The notes under the pieces are model-generated. The model did no database searches and was not told where the DNA came from. It saw only the letters and a program-made list of their open reading frames with translations. A program made the position numbers and the translations under genes. A stretch of DNA of 64,000 bases from AWTP1-13 sp963832445 (GTDB taxonomy: Bacteria > Pseudomonadota > Alphaproteobacteria > Rhizobiales > Hyphomicrobiaceae): positions 744,001-808,000 of the forward strand of contig CAWHUM010000010.1 in assembly GCA_963832445.1 (NCBI GenBank), in the 5' to 3' direction. Shown here piece after piece: positions 35,712 to 45,506 of the stretch (the first letter of the stretch is position 1; each line of letters opens with the position of its first letter).

Positions 35712-36476
35712 TCACGCGCGCTCGAGCGCCTTGGGCTTGAACTCGGCGTAGCCTGTCTTCTCCAGCTCCAGTGCCAGCTCCTTGCCGCCGCTCTTGGCGA
35801 TGGCGCCGCCGGCCATGACGTGCACCTTGTCGGGCACGATGTAGTTCAAGAGCCGCTGGTAGTGAGTGATGACCAGCATGGCACGCTCCCTGGAGCGCAT
35901 CGCGTTGACGCCCTCCGAGACGACGCGCACGGCATCGATATCGAGGCCGGAGTCGGTCTCGTCCATCACGCACAGCGACGGCTCGAGCATGGCCATCTGC
36001 AGGATTTCCATACGCTTCTTCTCGCCGCCCGAGAAGCCGACGTTGAGCGGCCGCTTCAACATCTCCTCCGAGATGCCGAGCCGCGACGACGTCTCACGCA
36101 CGCGCTTGAGGAACTCGGGCGTGGTGAACTCCTTCTCACCGCGCTTCTTGCGCAACGAATTCACCGCGGTGCGCAGGAACGTCATGGTGGTGACGCCGGG
36201 GATCTCCATCGGGTACTGGAAGGCGAGGAAGATGCCCTTGGCAGCGCGCTCGTCGGGCTCCATCTCCAGCACGCTTTCGCCGTTCCAGAGAATGTCACCC
36301 TCGGTGACGACATAGTCTTCGCGGCCCGCCAGCACGTAGGCGAGCGTCGACTTGCCGGAGCCGTTGGGCCCCATGATCGCGTGCACCTGGCCTTTCGGCA
36401 CCGTGAGGCTGACACCTTTGAGGATGGGCTTGTCCTCGCCAGCCAGCTTCACATGCAGGTTTTTGACTTCCAGCAT
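35712..36476 (-). CDS. sufC: Fe-S assembly ATPase SufC
   Basis: 254 residues, the ABC-type ATPase of SufBC2D. Walker A GPNGSGKSTLAYVLAG, signature FSGGEKKRMEI, Walker B LCVMDETDSGLDIDAVRVV, and the SufC-specific FLAFQYPMEIPGV. ATP hydrolysis drives conformational change of SufBD during cluster assembly. It lies between the small DUF4926-like gene and sufD. Confidence 0.97.
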   Translation of the reverse strand: MLEVKNLHVKLAGEDKPILKGVSLTVPKGQVHAIMGPNGSGKSTLAYVLAGREDYVVTEGDILWNGESVLEMEPDERAAKGIFLAFQYPMEIPGVTTMTFLRTAVNSLRKKRGEKEFTTPEFLKRVRETSSRLGISEEMLKRPLNVGFSGGEKKRMEILQMAMLEPSLCVMDETDSGLDIDAVRVVSEGVNAMRSRERAMLVITHYQRLLNYIVPDKVHVMAGGAIAKSGGKELALELEKTGYAEFKPKALERA

Positions 36477-36530
36477 TGCTCAGATCATCTTTCGCATCGA
36501 CGGACCCCGCGAGGCCCTGGCCACTTGGGC

Positions 36531-36794
36531 CTAGCGCGGGTCCACCATTTCGATCTCGGTGGGATAGAGCACACCCAGCCAATCGCACTCGCCTTTTGCG
36601 GCCTTGCCGTTCTTGTTGAACTCGACCAGGAACGCCTCGTTGTTGCCGAGCGTTTCCAGCACCGTGCCGACATCGCCCGTCTGCAGAGCGAAGCCCGGCG
36701 TGGTGGTGGAAAGCGCATTGCGCCGCTTGCACTCGCGCTCGTCCAGCTCCCGCCGCAGCTTGGCTGCCCTGGTAATTTCCGCCGCATCACGCAT
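36531..36794 (-). CDS. small protein in the suf operon, DUF4926-like
   Basis: 87 residues. The C-terminal half ALQTGDVGTVLETL...GNNEAFLVEF and WLGVLYPTEIEMV fits the small SH3-like DUF4926 fold (G-D-x-G-T-V-V). The first 28 residues are a charged helix with one cysteine. It is placed between the 2-TM protein gene and sufC, all on the same strand, so it is probably co-transcribed with suf. No function is known. A toxin-antitoxin link has been suggested for some DUF4926 genes, but nothing here supports one. Confidence 0.6.
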   Translation of the reverse strand: MRDAAEITRAAKLRRELDERECKRRNALSTTTPGFALQTGDVGTVLETLGNNEAFLVEFNKNGKAAKGECDWLGVLYPTEIEMVDPR

Positions 36795-36916
36795 CTAAGT
36801 CTCTCCTCCAACATCCGGCCGGCCTACCCGCCGACCGGTTTTCTCCCTTGGCGTTTACTCCGTCACCTCTACGGCCGGGTTGACCCGGCTCGAAACATTG
36901 TTCGCAAAACATCAAC

Positions 36917-37183
36917 CTAGTTTCCCCAGCGCCACTTCCATTGTCCATCTGTCTTCGCCCGCGTGAAGCGGGCAAACCAGAGCGTCAGCCCTGCCACAAG
37001 AATAGTCCACGTCGCAATTTGCCAAATCTTTGGGCTGACCGGCATGTCGGCGGGCCAAGCCAGCAGCGGCAACGTAAGCGCCATGACCACGGCGACATAG
37101 GCCCCAACTGCGGCCCAACCCTTCCAACTTGTGGGTGTGGCGCCGTAGCCGTGCGTCTTGGGCTTGAACCAATACTGGGACAT
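36917..37183 (-). CDS. small 2-TM membrane protein in the suf operon
   Basis: 88 residues starting MSQYWFKPKTHGYGATPTSW. It has two hydrophobic helices (VGAYVAVVMALTLPLLAWP and IWQIATWTILVAGLTLWFAR) and a basic C-terminus. It starts one base after the sufB stop, so it is almost certainly translated from the suf message. Proteins with this YWFKPKTHGYGA-type N-terminus recur as uncharacterised membrane proteins in Hyphomicrobiales. It could be an accessory or an unrelated passenger. Confidence 0.75.
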   Translation of the reverse strand: MSQYWFKPKTHGYGATPTSWKGWAAVGAYVAVVMALTLPLLAWPADMPVSPKIWQIATWTILVAGLTLWFARFTRAKTDGQWKWRWGN

Positions 37184-37184
37184 C

Positions 37185-38654
<1,470 letters not shown>

Positions 38655-38677
38655 TTCTTGTCTCTTCGCTCTTGATC

Positions 38678-39814
38678 TCAGGCCGCTTGAGCTGCGGCAC
38701 GGGCGGTGCGGCTCGGGGCAACCTTGCTCCAGGCCGCGATGAAGGCTTCGATATCGGCTTCGGTGGTGCTCCAGCCGAGGCTGACGCGGACAGCGGCGCG
38801 CGCGAGATCGCCGTCGACGCCCATCGCCGCCAGCACCTTGCTCGCACCGACCTTGCCGGAGGAGCAGGCCGCGCCGGCACTCACGGCGACGCCGGCGAGG
38901 TCGAAGGCGATCACCAGCGTTTCTGCGGTTGCGCCCGGCAGCGCCACGCACGTGGTGTTTGGCAGCCGCGCCACCTCGCCGCCGATCGCGACCGCGGACG
39001 GGGAGATCGCTTTGAGGCGGGCTTCCAGCGCGTCACGCAGCGCGCGCACGCTTTCCACTTGAGCCAAGTCGCGCTGGGCTGCGGCCGCCGCGGCGCCGAA
39101 CCCGGCAATGGCGGCAACATTCTCGGTGCCAGCGCGGCGGCGGCGTTCCTGTCCGCCGCCCTTGATGAAGGCCGGCAGGCTCTCGCGCTCGTCGATCACC
39201 AGGGCGCCGATGCCCTTGGGTCCGCCGATCTTGTGCGCCGACAGCGTCAGGCAATCGGCGCCCAGCTTGCGCAGATCGATCGCTACGCGGCCGGCCGCCT
39301 GAACGGCATCGGTGTGAACGAATAGACCCTGCGCCTTGGCCGCAGCGGCAAGCTCCGCAACGGGCTGCAGCACGCCCGTCTCGTTGTTGGCGAGCTGGAT
39401 GGAAAGCAGCGCGCGGCCTGCGGCCCCGGGGGCACTGCTACCCAGTCCGTCGGCGCGCACGACCCCGTTGCGGTCGACCGCGAGATCGACGATGCGCGCT
39501 CCACTGGCGCGCGCAGGGGCCAGCACCGAGTCGTGCTCGACGCCGGCCACGACGATCGTATCCCATCCGGCCGACAGCACCGCGTTGTTGGCCTCGGTAC
39601 CGCCGCTGGTGAAAACGACCTCAGCGGGCCTGGCACCCACGAGCGCCGCCACCTGCTCGCGTGCGTCCTCGACGATGGCGCGCGCGCGCCGCCCTTCGGC
39701 ATGCGGCGAAGAGGGGTTCCCCGTCACATCCAACGCGGCGACGGCGGCAGCGCGCGCCTCCGGGCGCAGCGGCGCCGTCGCGTTCCAGTCGAGATATGTG
39801 CGCAAAGCGCTCAT
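38678..39814 (-). CDS. cysteine desulfurase, class I (NifS/IscS type)
   Basis: 378 residues. YLDWNATAPLRPEARAA and FTSGGTEANNAVL open the class I fold. The PLP lysine is in LSAHKIGGPKGIGALV, and the catalytic cysteine loop is VSAGAACSSGKV. Its start overlaps the Rrf2 gene stop by four bases (ATGA). So the operon has two desulfurases: this class I enzyme at its front and SufS near the end. One may serve tRNA thiolation (mnmA is in the window) or general sulfur supply while the other serves SufBCD. Confidence 0.93.
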   Translation of the reverse strand: MSALRTYLDWNATAPLRPEARAAAVAALDVTGNPSSPHAEGRRARAIVEDAREQVAALVGARPAEVVFTSGGTEANNAVLSAGWDTIVVAGVEHDSVLAPARASGARIVDLAVDRNGVVRADGLGSSAPGAAGRALLSIQLANNETGVLQPVAELAAAAKAQGLFVHTDAVQAAGRVAIDLRKLGADCLTLSAHKIGGPKGIGALVIDERESLPAFIKGGGQERRRRAGTENVAAIAGFGAAAAAAQRDLAQVESVRALRDALEARLKAISPSAVAIGGEVARLPNTTCVALPGATAETLVIAFDLAGVAVSAGAACSSGKVGASKVLAAMGVDGDLARAAVRVSLGWSTTEADIEAFIAAWSKVAPSRTARAAAQAA

Positions 39815-40275
39815 TTGCTGGCCCACTGCGGTGGAGTGGCAGAGGCGCGTGTGGCCTGCTTGGAAGGGGGAATCCCGTCCAGCACCTCCTGCAGGGTCAC
39901 GCTGTCGAGGAAGACCGCGATCTGGTCGCCGAGCGCGTCCCACAGCCCGTGCGTGAGGCAGCGCTGGCCGGCCATGCAGGGCGTGGAGTCCTCGCCGCCG
40001 CAGCGGGTCATGCGGATGCCTTCCTCTACGGCCTCCATGATCTCGGCGACGGTCACGCTCGAAGCCGGCCGCGCCAGACGGTAGCCGCCGGCGCGCCCGC
40101 GCTCGCTTTCCACCAGGCCCGCGCGGCGCAGCTTGGCGAACAGCTGCTCCAGATAGGCAAGAGAGATGCGCTGACGCTCGGCGACCGCCGACAGCGGCAC
40201 GGCCTCGCTTGCGCCATACTTCGCCAGGTCGGCCATCGCGGTCACCGCGTACCGGCCCTTTGTATTCAACTCCAC
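39811..40275 (-). CDS. iscR: Rrf2-family Fe-S regulator, IscR-like
   Basis: 154 residues. The winged-helix Rrf2 start MELNTKGRYAVTAMADLAKY is followed by ISLAYLEQLFAKLRRAGLVE. Three cysteines in MTRCGGEDSTPCMAGQRCLT with C-x5-C-x5-C spacing are the Fe-S ligands of IscR-type sensors. It probably senses cluster status and represses its own operon. It is the first gene of the suf cluster and overlaps the desulfurase gene by four bases. An iron box lies about 130 bases upstream. Confidence 0.92.
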   Translation of the reverse strand: MELNTKGRYAVTAMADLAKYGASEAVPLSAVAERQRISLAYLEQLFAKLRRAGLVESERGRAGGYRLARPASSVTVAEIMEAVEEGIRMTRCGGEDSTPCMAGQRCLTHGLWDALGDQIAVFLDSVTLQEVLDGIPPSKQATRASATPPQWASK

Positions 40276-40402
40276 GACGCCTCACTCCAACTCTGCATTG
40301 GTGGGAGCTCCGGGGGTGAAAACCTGGCCTCTTGCGCTACACACCCGGGCCCGTGCTATGACACCGGCACTCGAACAGTCCGGCCGAGCACTTGTCGGCC
40401 TC

Positions 40403-40419
40403 TTTCGAACTGTTCTAAA
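40403..40419 (-). promoter_or_regulatory. Irr/ICE-type iron control box upstream of the suf cluster
   Basis: On the minus strand 40419-40403 reads TTTAGAACAGTTCGAAA. The published iron-control-element consensus bound by Irr in Bradyrhizobium and relatives is TTTRGAAYNRTTCTAAA; the match is perfect except one base (G for T at position 14). It lies in the 288-bp gap between the Rrf2 gene and the divergent hydrolase. Irr represses or activates iron genes by haem status, so the suf cluster would be iron-controlled. A related degenerate half-site, TCGAACAGTCC, lies at about 40373. Matching is by eye. Confidence 0.6.
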
Positions 40420-40563
40420 CTCTAGCGGATATATGGAAATTCCGAGCGGGCAAGTCAAGAATATTTGCTGCGCCGGATCACTTGTCTACTCGCGGACCGC
40501 GACGAGGCCATCGCGCGCCCTGGCCCGTCCAGCAACGAGCCACCAGCGGGAGCCCCAACACGC

Positions 40564-41226
40564 ATGCCTGAGCTGATCATCAACGGGCCTGCCGGACGCA
40601 TCGAGGCCCGTTACCACCACGTGAGCGCCTCCGACAGCCCTATCGCCCTGATACTGCACCCCCACCCGCAGTTCGGCGGCACCATGAACAATCAGGTGGT
40701 GTATGCGCTCTACTACATGTTCGTGGATCGCGGCTTCTCCGTGCTGCGGTTCAACTTCCGCGGCGTGGGGCGCAGCCAGGGCTACTTCGACAATGGCCCG
40801 GGCGAGCTGGCGGATGCCGCATCCGCTCTCGACTGGCTGCAGCTGCAGAACGCCGATTCACGCTCGTGCTGGATCGCCGGCGTCTCGTTCGGCACCTGGA
40901 TCGCCATGCAGCTGTTGATGCGGCGGCCCGAGATCGACGGCTTCGTATGCGTGGCGCCGCCCGCAAACCTTTACGACTTCTCCTTCCTCGCCCCGTGTCC
41001 CTCCTCGGGCCTGATGGTTAACGGCGACAAGGACCGCGTGGTGCCGTCGGCCTCGATCGCGGAGCTGGCCGCCAAGACCAAGGTGCAGAAGGGTGTGAAG
41101 ATCGAGCACGCCATCGTGCCGGAAGCGAACCATTTCTTCCAGGACCGGATCGAGGACCTGATCAAGGTCGCCGGCACCTACGTCGACCGGCGCATGGTCG
41201 AGATGGAGGCGGAGCGCAAGGAGTAG
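40564..41226 (+). CDS. alpha/beta hydrolase
   Basis: 220 residues. It starts IINGPAGRIEARYHH and has LILHPHPQFGGTMNNQVVYA, the FNFRGVGRSQG oxyanion segment and the nucleophile elbow IAGVSFGTWIAMQL (G-x-S-x-G as G-V-S-F-G). The acid is near NGDKDRVVP and the histidine in EANHFFQ. This is the DUF3089/dienelactone-like compact class often found divergent to the suf operon in Hyphomicrobiales. The substrate is unknown. It shares its promoter region with the iron box. Confidence 0.85.
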   Translation: MPELIINGPAGRIEARYHHVSASDSPIALILHPHPQFGGTMNNQVVYALYYMFVDRGFSVLRFNFRGVGRSQGYFDNGPGELADAASALDWLQLQNADSRSCWIAGVSFGTWIAMQLLMRRPEIDGFVCVAPPANLYDFSFLAPCPSSGLMVNGDKDRVVPSASIAELAAKTKVQKGVKIEHAIVPEANHFFQDRIEDLIKVAGTYVDRRMVEMEAERKE

Positions 41227-41259
41227 CGCTCTCGCGTCGGCTGCGCGCGCTGGAGTTTC

Positions 41260-43473
41260 CTACAGAAGGTCTTCGATCCTCAAAGGCAGCTCGCGAGCGC
41301 GCACCCCGGTCGCGTGGTAGACGGCATTGGTGATTGCAGCGGCCGTGCCCGCCAAGCCGATCTCGCCGACGCCGCGCGCACCCAACTCGTTCTGGTAGAG
41401 ATCGGGATGCTCGACGAAGTGCACGTCCAACCCCGGCACATCGGCGTTCACGGGCACGACGTAGTCCGCGAGGCTTGCATTCATCGGCGCGCCGTTCTGC
41501 GGGTCGTACTCGGTCCCCTCGAACAGGGCCATGCCAATCCCCATGACCAGCGCGCCTTCGATCTGGTTGCGCGCCGCCAGGGGATTGATGATCCGGCCGG
41601 CGTCGATCGTGGTGACCATGCGCGAGACGCGCAGCCGCGCAATCTCGGGCTGCCAGGTGACCTCGACGAAGTGGGCGCCGAACGAGTGGCTGGAGAATTT
41701 CGGCGTCTCCCTCGGGGGGAATGTGCCGTCGGCAGCGCCGTTTCCGGAAACCGATGCCGTCTTCAAGGCGCGCAGGACCGCCCCGAACGGCTCTCCCGGC
41801 CGGTTGTCTCCTTTGGCCGCGATGCGCCCGCCATCGAACAGCAAATCGGCAGGGTCCTTGCCGCTAAACGGGCTGCCTGAGGCGGCGCAGGCGGCGGCAA
41901 TGAGCTTTTGTCCGGCGGAGGCAACCGCCTGGCTGATCGGCGTAACGAGCGACGACGTCAGCATCGATCCGCCCGAAAGCGGCCCGGGCGTCAGGTCCGT
42001 GTCGCCGAGCGCGACCTCGACCTTCTCCACGCCGATGCCCAGCATCTCGGCCGCCATCTGTGCCATCGCCGTGTAGGTGCCGGTGCCGATGTCCTGGACG
42101 GCGGACGCAACGCGCGCGGTGCCGTCCTCGCGCAGCTCGATCGAGGCCGAGCAGTCGAAGCGGGCGGCGATCCACGAGCAGGCAGCCATGCCCCACCCGA
42201 TCGTCATCCCGTCGCGCTGCATGGCGCCGATTTTCGGATCGCGCTGCGACCAGCCGAATTTCGCCGCGCCCAGCGCCAGGCATTCCTTCAAATGGCGCGA
42301 GGAGAACGGCAGGCCGATGCCCTCGTCGAGGCTCGGCTCGTTGACGAGGCGAAGCTCGACCGGGTCCATGCCGAGCTTGATCGCCAGCTCGTCCATCGCC
42401 GATTCCAGGGCGAACAGCCCCGGGACGGCGCCGGGTCCCCGCATGGAAGTGGGGGTGCCGATGTTGCGCTTGGCCAGGCCCGAGGTCACGCGCAGGTTCG
42501 GCACGCTGTACATATGCGGCGTGGCCTCACCGCAATTCTCCACGTAGTCGTCGAGGATCGACGTGGCATTGACGTAGTCGTGCTGCAGCGAGACCAGCTT
42601 GCCGTCGGGCTTGGCGCCGATGCGCAGGCGCTGCTCGGTGCGCGGGCGATGGCCGACATTGTGAAACATCATCGGGCGGCTGAGCACGAGCTTCACGGGC
42701 TTTCCAAGCGCGACGGCCGCCGCTCCCGCCAGCGGGGACTGCGACCACGGAAACAGCTTGTTGCCGAAACCCGAGCCGAGGAACTTGCTGATCACGCGCA
42801 CCTTGTCGCGCGGCAGGCCGAGCATGTCCGCGACAACGTTGCGATGGTTCACGACGCCCTGCGAGGTCTCGTACAGGGTCAGCGTATCGCCGTCGGGCAC
42901 GGCGATGGTGGCGTGGGTTTCGATCGGGTTGTGGGTCTCGGTGGAGATGCCGTAGTGCACATCGATCGTCACTGGCGCACTGGCGTAGGCCGCATCCGCA
43001 TCGCCGCGCTCGCTGGCGATGTTGGTCTGCGCGGCCTCGAGGCGGTGATCGACGTTGGGTGTGCCGGGCTTGTAAGACACGGCGACGGCGTCGGCGGCTG
43101 CCTTGGCCTGCTCGAACGTATCGGCGATCGCCAGCGCCACATACTGGCCCCAGTAGTGCACGACATCGTCGTCCAGCGGCGGCCGCGGCTCGTCCATGTA
43201 GACACTGGTGAAATCCGGAGTGATGCGGACCATCTTGCCCAGATCACCATGCTTGAAGACCGCGCGCACGCCCGGCATCTGCCGCGCGCGGGCGGTGTCG
43301 ATCGAGGCGATCGTGCCGCTGGCGATGGTGGCTCCGACGGGCACGGCGTAGAGCATGCCCGGGAAACTATGGTCGGAGGTGTACTGTGCGGTCCCCGTGA
43401 CCTTGAGCGGCCCTTCGACGCGAGGCCGACCCTTGCCGATGACGGTCATAGGGCCAGCGGCTGAACCAGTCAT
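41260..43473 (-). CDS. xanthine dehydrogenase-family molybdopterin subunit (PaoC-like)
   Basis: 737 residues. Molybdenum hydroxylase large subunit: DHSFPGMLYAVPVGATIASG (N-terminal aldehyde-oxidase domain), FLGSGFGNKLFPWSQSPLAG and RGPGAVPGLFALESAMDELA (molybdopterin-binding). The catalytic glutamate is in ARGVGEIGLAGTAAAITNA near the C-terminus. With the next two genes it forms a three-subunit aldehyde or hydroxylated-aromatic oxidoreductase of the PaoABC/YagTSR kind. The genes are in the order FeS-FAD-Mo with an 18-bp gap before this one. The substrate is not predictable. Confidence 0.93.
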   Translation of the reverse strand: MTGSAAGPMTVIGKGRPRVEGPLKVTGTAQYTSDHSFPGMLYAVPVGATIASGTIASIDTARARQMPGVRAVFKHGDLGKMVRITPDFTSVYMDEPRPPLDDDVVHYWGQYVALAIADTFEQAKAAADAVAVSYKPGTPNVDHRLEAAQTNIASERGDADAAYASAPVTIDVHYGISTETHNPIETHATIAVPDGDTLTLYETSQGVVNHRNVVADMLGLPRDKVRVISKFLGSGFGNKLFPWSQSPLAGAAAVALGKPVKLVLSRPMMFHNVGHRPRTEQRLRIGAKPDGKLVSLQHDYVNATSILDDYVENCGEATPHMYSVPNLRVTSGLAKRNIGTPTSMRGPGAVPGLFALESAMDELAIKLGMDPVELRLVNEPSLDEGIGLPFSSRHLKECLALGAAKFGWSQRDPKIGAMQRDGMTIGWGMAACSWIAARFDCSASIELREDGTARVASAVQDIGTGTYTAMAQMAAEMLGIGVEKVEVALGDTDLTPGPLSGGSMLTSSLVTPISQAVASAGQKLIAAACAASGSPFSGKDPADLLFDGGRIAAKGDNRPGEPFGAVLRALKTASVSGNGAADGTFPPRETPKFSSHSFGAHFVEVTWQPEIARLRVSRMVTTIDAGRIINPLAARNQIEGALVMGIGMALFEGTEYDPQNGAPMNASLADYVVPVNADVPGLDVHFVEHPDLYQNELGARGVGEIGLAGTAAAITNAVYHATGVRARELPLRIEDLL

Positions 43474-43491
43474 TGATCGCCTCCCGGCTGT

Positions 43492-44490
43492 TCAGCGCGT
43501 GGCACGCTTGAGGGTCTCGACGACGCACCGCTTCGCCAGCTCGACCTTGAACCCGTTCTGGCTTTGCGGTTTGGCGCCTGCGAGCGCGAGCTCGGCGGCT
43601 CGGCGGAAGCTCTGCTCGGCCGGGGCCAGCCCAATCAAAGCGCGTTCAGCGTCGGGCGTGCGCCAGGGTCGCGTTCCGACGCCTCCCAGTGCGAAGTGGA
43701 CAGCGGTGATCTTGCCGTTGGAGACGACCGCCGCCACTGCCGCAGAAACCAGTGCGAACTCGTACGACACTCGGTCGCGCAGCTTGAGGTAGACCGACCG
43801 TTCGCCGGCCGGCCGCGGGGGCATCGTCACATGCGTGACGAGATCCCCTGGCTCAAGCACGTTTTCCCTGTCCGGCCGATCTTGCGGCAACAGGAAAAAG
43901 TCTTTGAGGGCGATGTTGCGTGCCCCCGATACCCCTTGGACGTGCACGGTGGCGTCATAGGCCAGCATTGCCACGGCCATGTCGGACGGATTGCTCGCAA
44001 TGCAGGCTTCGCTCGCTCCAAGGATGGCCATCATGCGGTTGGCACCCGCAATTGCGGGACAACCGGAGCCGGGCTCGCGCTTGTTGCAGGGTGTGGCGAT
44101 GTTGCGGAAGTAGACGCATCGCGTTCTCTGCAGCAGGTTGCCCGCGGTGGTCGCCGCATTGCGCAGCTGGGTCGAGGCGCCCGCCAGGACCGCTTCGGAG
44201 AGTGCCGCGTACCTGCTCTTGACGAGCGGATGGTGCGCGAGATCGCTGTTGGTGACCGCAGCGCCTACTCGCAGGCCGCCATCCGCCTGCTCGTCGATGC
44301 CGTCGAGCCCCAGGCCATTGATGTCGACCACGCGCTCGGGCTGCTCCACGCCGAGCTTCATGAGATCGACAAGCGTGGTTCCACCGGCGAAGAAGCGCAC
44401 GCTGGCCCCTTGCTGGGCCGTGGCGGAAGCAGCCCCGGCCGCGATGGCTGCCGCACGATCGGTCGCGCGCTCGAGCGCGAAGAGCTTCAT
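43492..44490 (-). CDS. molybdenum hydroxylase FAD subunit with 4Fe-4S cluster (PaoB-like)
   Basis: 332 residues. The FAD-binding FFAGGTTLVDLMKLGVEQPE region precedes RNAATTAGNLLQRTRC. Unlike ordinary FAD subunits, it has a cysteine block C-VYFRN-x4-PCNKREPGSGCP that matches the [4Fe-4S]-carrying insertion of PaoB/YagS. The final cluster ligand lies further on. Electrons flow from Mo through 2Fe-2S clusters to FAD and this cluster. The start ATG 44490 overlaps the iron-sulfur subunit stop by four bases. Confidence 0.92.
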   Translation of the reverse strand: MKLFALERATDRAAAIAAGAASATAQQGASVRFFAGGTTLVDLMKLGVEQPERVVDINGLGLDGIDEQADGGLRVGAAVTNSDLAHHPLVKSRYAALSEAVLAGASTQLRNAATTAGNLLQRTRCVYFRNIATPCNKREPGSGCPAIAGANRMMAILGASEACIASNPSDMAVAMLAYDATVHVQGVSGARNIALKDFFLLPQDRPDRENVLEPGDLVTHVTMPPRPAGERSVYLKLRDRVSYEFALVSAAVAAVVSNGKITAVHFALGGVGTRPWRTPDAERALIGLAPAEQSFRRAAELALAGAKPQSQNGFKVELAKRCVVETLKRATR

Positions 44491-44981
44491 GGCTTGCCTT
44501 TTGGGGGTTGGGCGCGGCGCACCTGCTGGACGGCGGCAACGATGTTGGGATACGCCCCGCATCGGCAGATGTTGCCGCTCATGAATTCTCGAACGTCGTC
44601 ATCCGACGGGCCGCAGGGTTCGTTGAGGAGCGCCACCGCAGACATGATCTGACCCGAGGTGCAATACCCGCACTGATACGCGTCCTTTTCCAGAAACGCA
44701 GCCTGCATCGGGTGCAGCCCGCCGGGCGATCCCAGCCCCTCGATGGTGGTGATCTCGTGACCGTCCTGGACCGCCGCCAAGGTCAGGCAACTGTTCGCGC
44801 GACGGCCGTCGATGTGGACGGTGCAGGCACCGCATTGCCCGTGATCGCAGCCCTTCTTGGTGCCGGTAAGGTGCAGCACCTCGCGCAGACAATCGAGCAA
44901 GGTCATCCGGGGGTCCACACGAACGGAGTGTTGCTTGCCATTCACCACCAAGCTGACTGGCATCAATCCGTCATCGCTCAT
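44487..44981 (-). CDS. molybdenum hydroxylase 2Fe-2S subunit (PaoA-like, no Tat signal)
   Basis: 164 residues. The plant-type 2Fe-2S ligands are in GTKKGCDHGQCGACTVHIDG, with the following cysteine in RANSCLTLA. A second 2Fe-2S cluster domain follows with QCGYCTSGQIMS and GNICRCGAYPN. It is the small subunit delivering electrons from molybdopterin to FAD. It begins directly with the ferredoxin fold (VSLVVNGKQH) and no Tat signal is visible, unlike the E. coli PaoA, so the complex is probably cytoplasmic. It is the first gene of the operon. Confidence 0.94.
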   Translation of the reverse strand: MSDDGLMPVSLVVNGKQHSVRVDPRMTLLDCLREVLHLTGTKKGCDHGQCGACTVHIDGRRANSCLTLAAVQDGHEITTIEGLGSPGGLHPMQAAFLEKDAYQCGYCTSGQIMSAVALLNEPCGPSDDDVREFMSGNICRCGAYPNIVAAVQQVRRAQPPKGKP

Positions 44982-45156
44982 CCCAGTGCTCCGAACGTCG
45001 GTCGAGCGTCGTGATTAGCGGGTATTTGTGAATGCAGCGAGAAGAGATTTCGAGTCACTTCTTTGTGCAACGACTGATCGCAAATTGTGCAGCAAGCGGA
45101 CGACCGGAGTAAGTACGGACCGACGTCAGCTTCAGGGGCAATTGCCCCCGACCAGT

Positions 45157-45351
45157 TCAGGGCGTCGACGTGGTGGCCGGCCCATACTCGTCGAGACCGT
45201 CGCGGGTCGGCGGCGCAGGCGTTGCCTCGACCGACAGCCTCCTGATGATCGCCACGATCTCGTCCTGCCGCGGCGACGTGGGCCGCAAGTTGATCAGCTC
45301 GATGATTGCGCGAGCTGCAACCTCTCCGTTGCGAAGCGTTAGGGTAGGCAT
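45157..45351 (-). CDS. small hypothetical protein (64 aa)
   Basis: 64 residues from ATG 45351; an AAGGA ribosome site lies six bases before it, while a longer frame reaches 45420. LRNGEVAARAIIELINLRPT followed by EIVAIIRRLSVEA reads like a helical protein with no membrane segment or signal. No family recognised. It lies between the molybdenum hydroxylase and GMC oxidoreductase genes on the same strand. Tentative. Confidence 0.45.
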   Translation of the reverse strand: MPTLTLRNGEVAARAIIELINLRPTSPRQDEIVAIIRRLSVEATPAPPTRDGLDEYGPATTSTP

Positions 45352-45506
45352 CAGCATTCCTTGTAGGTAGCCGCAGCTGGTCTCTCGAACCTGCTCCAGC
45401 CGCTTGGCCGCTGGAAGCAACCGAGGCTCAAACGCGGATGATCTGGCCCTTCAGCGAATAGACGATCGCCAGCATGTCCTAAGAGGCACCGCCGAGACTG
45501 CTCAGC

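Noticed and set aside
41908..43464. A long plus-strand open frame opposite the molybdenum hydroxylase gene
   Set aside because: The minus-strand protein is conserved and complete; this frame is a codon-bias shadow.
45421..45480. A tiny minus-strand frame reading MLAIVYSLKGQIIRV before a stop
   Set aside because: Only 15 codons and no clear upstream gene; it might be a gene remnant but cannot be supported.
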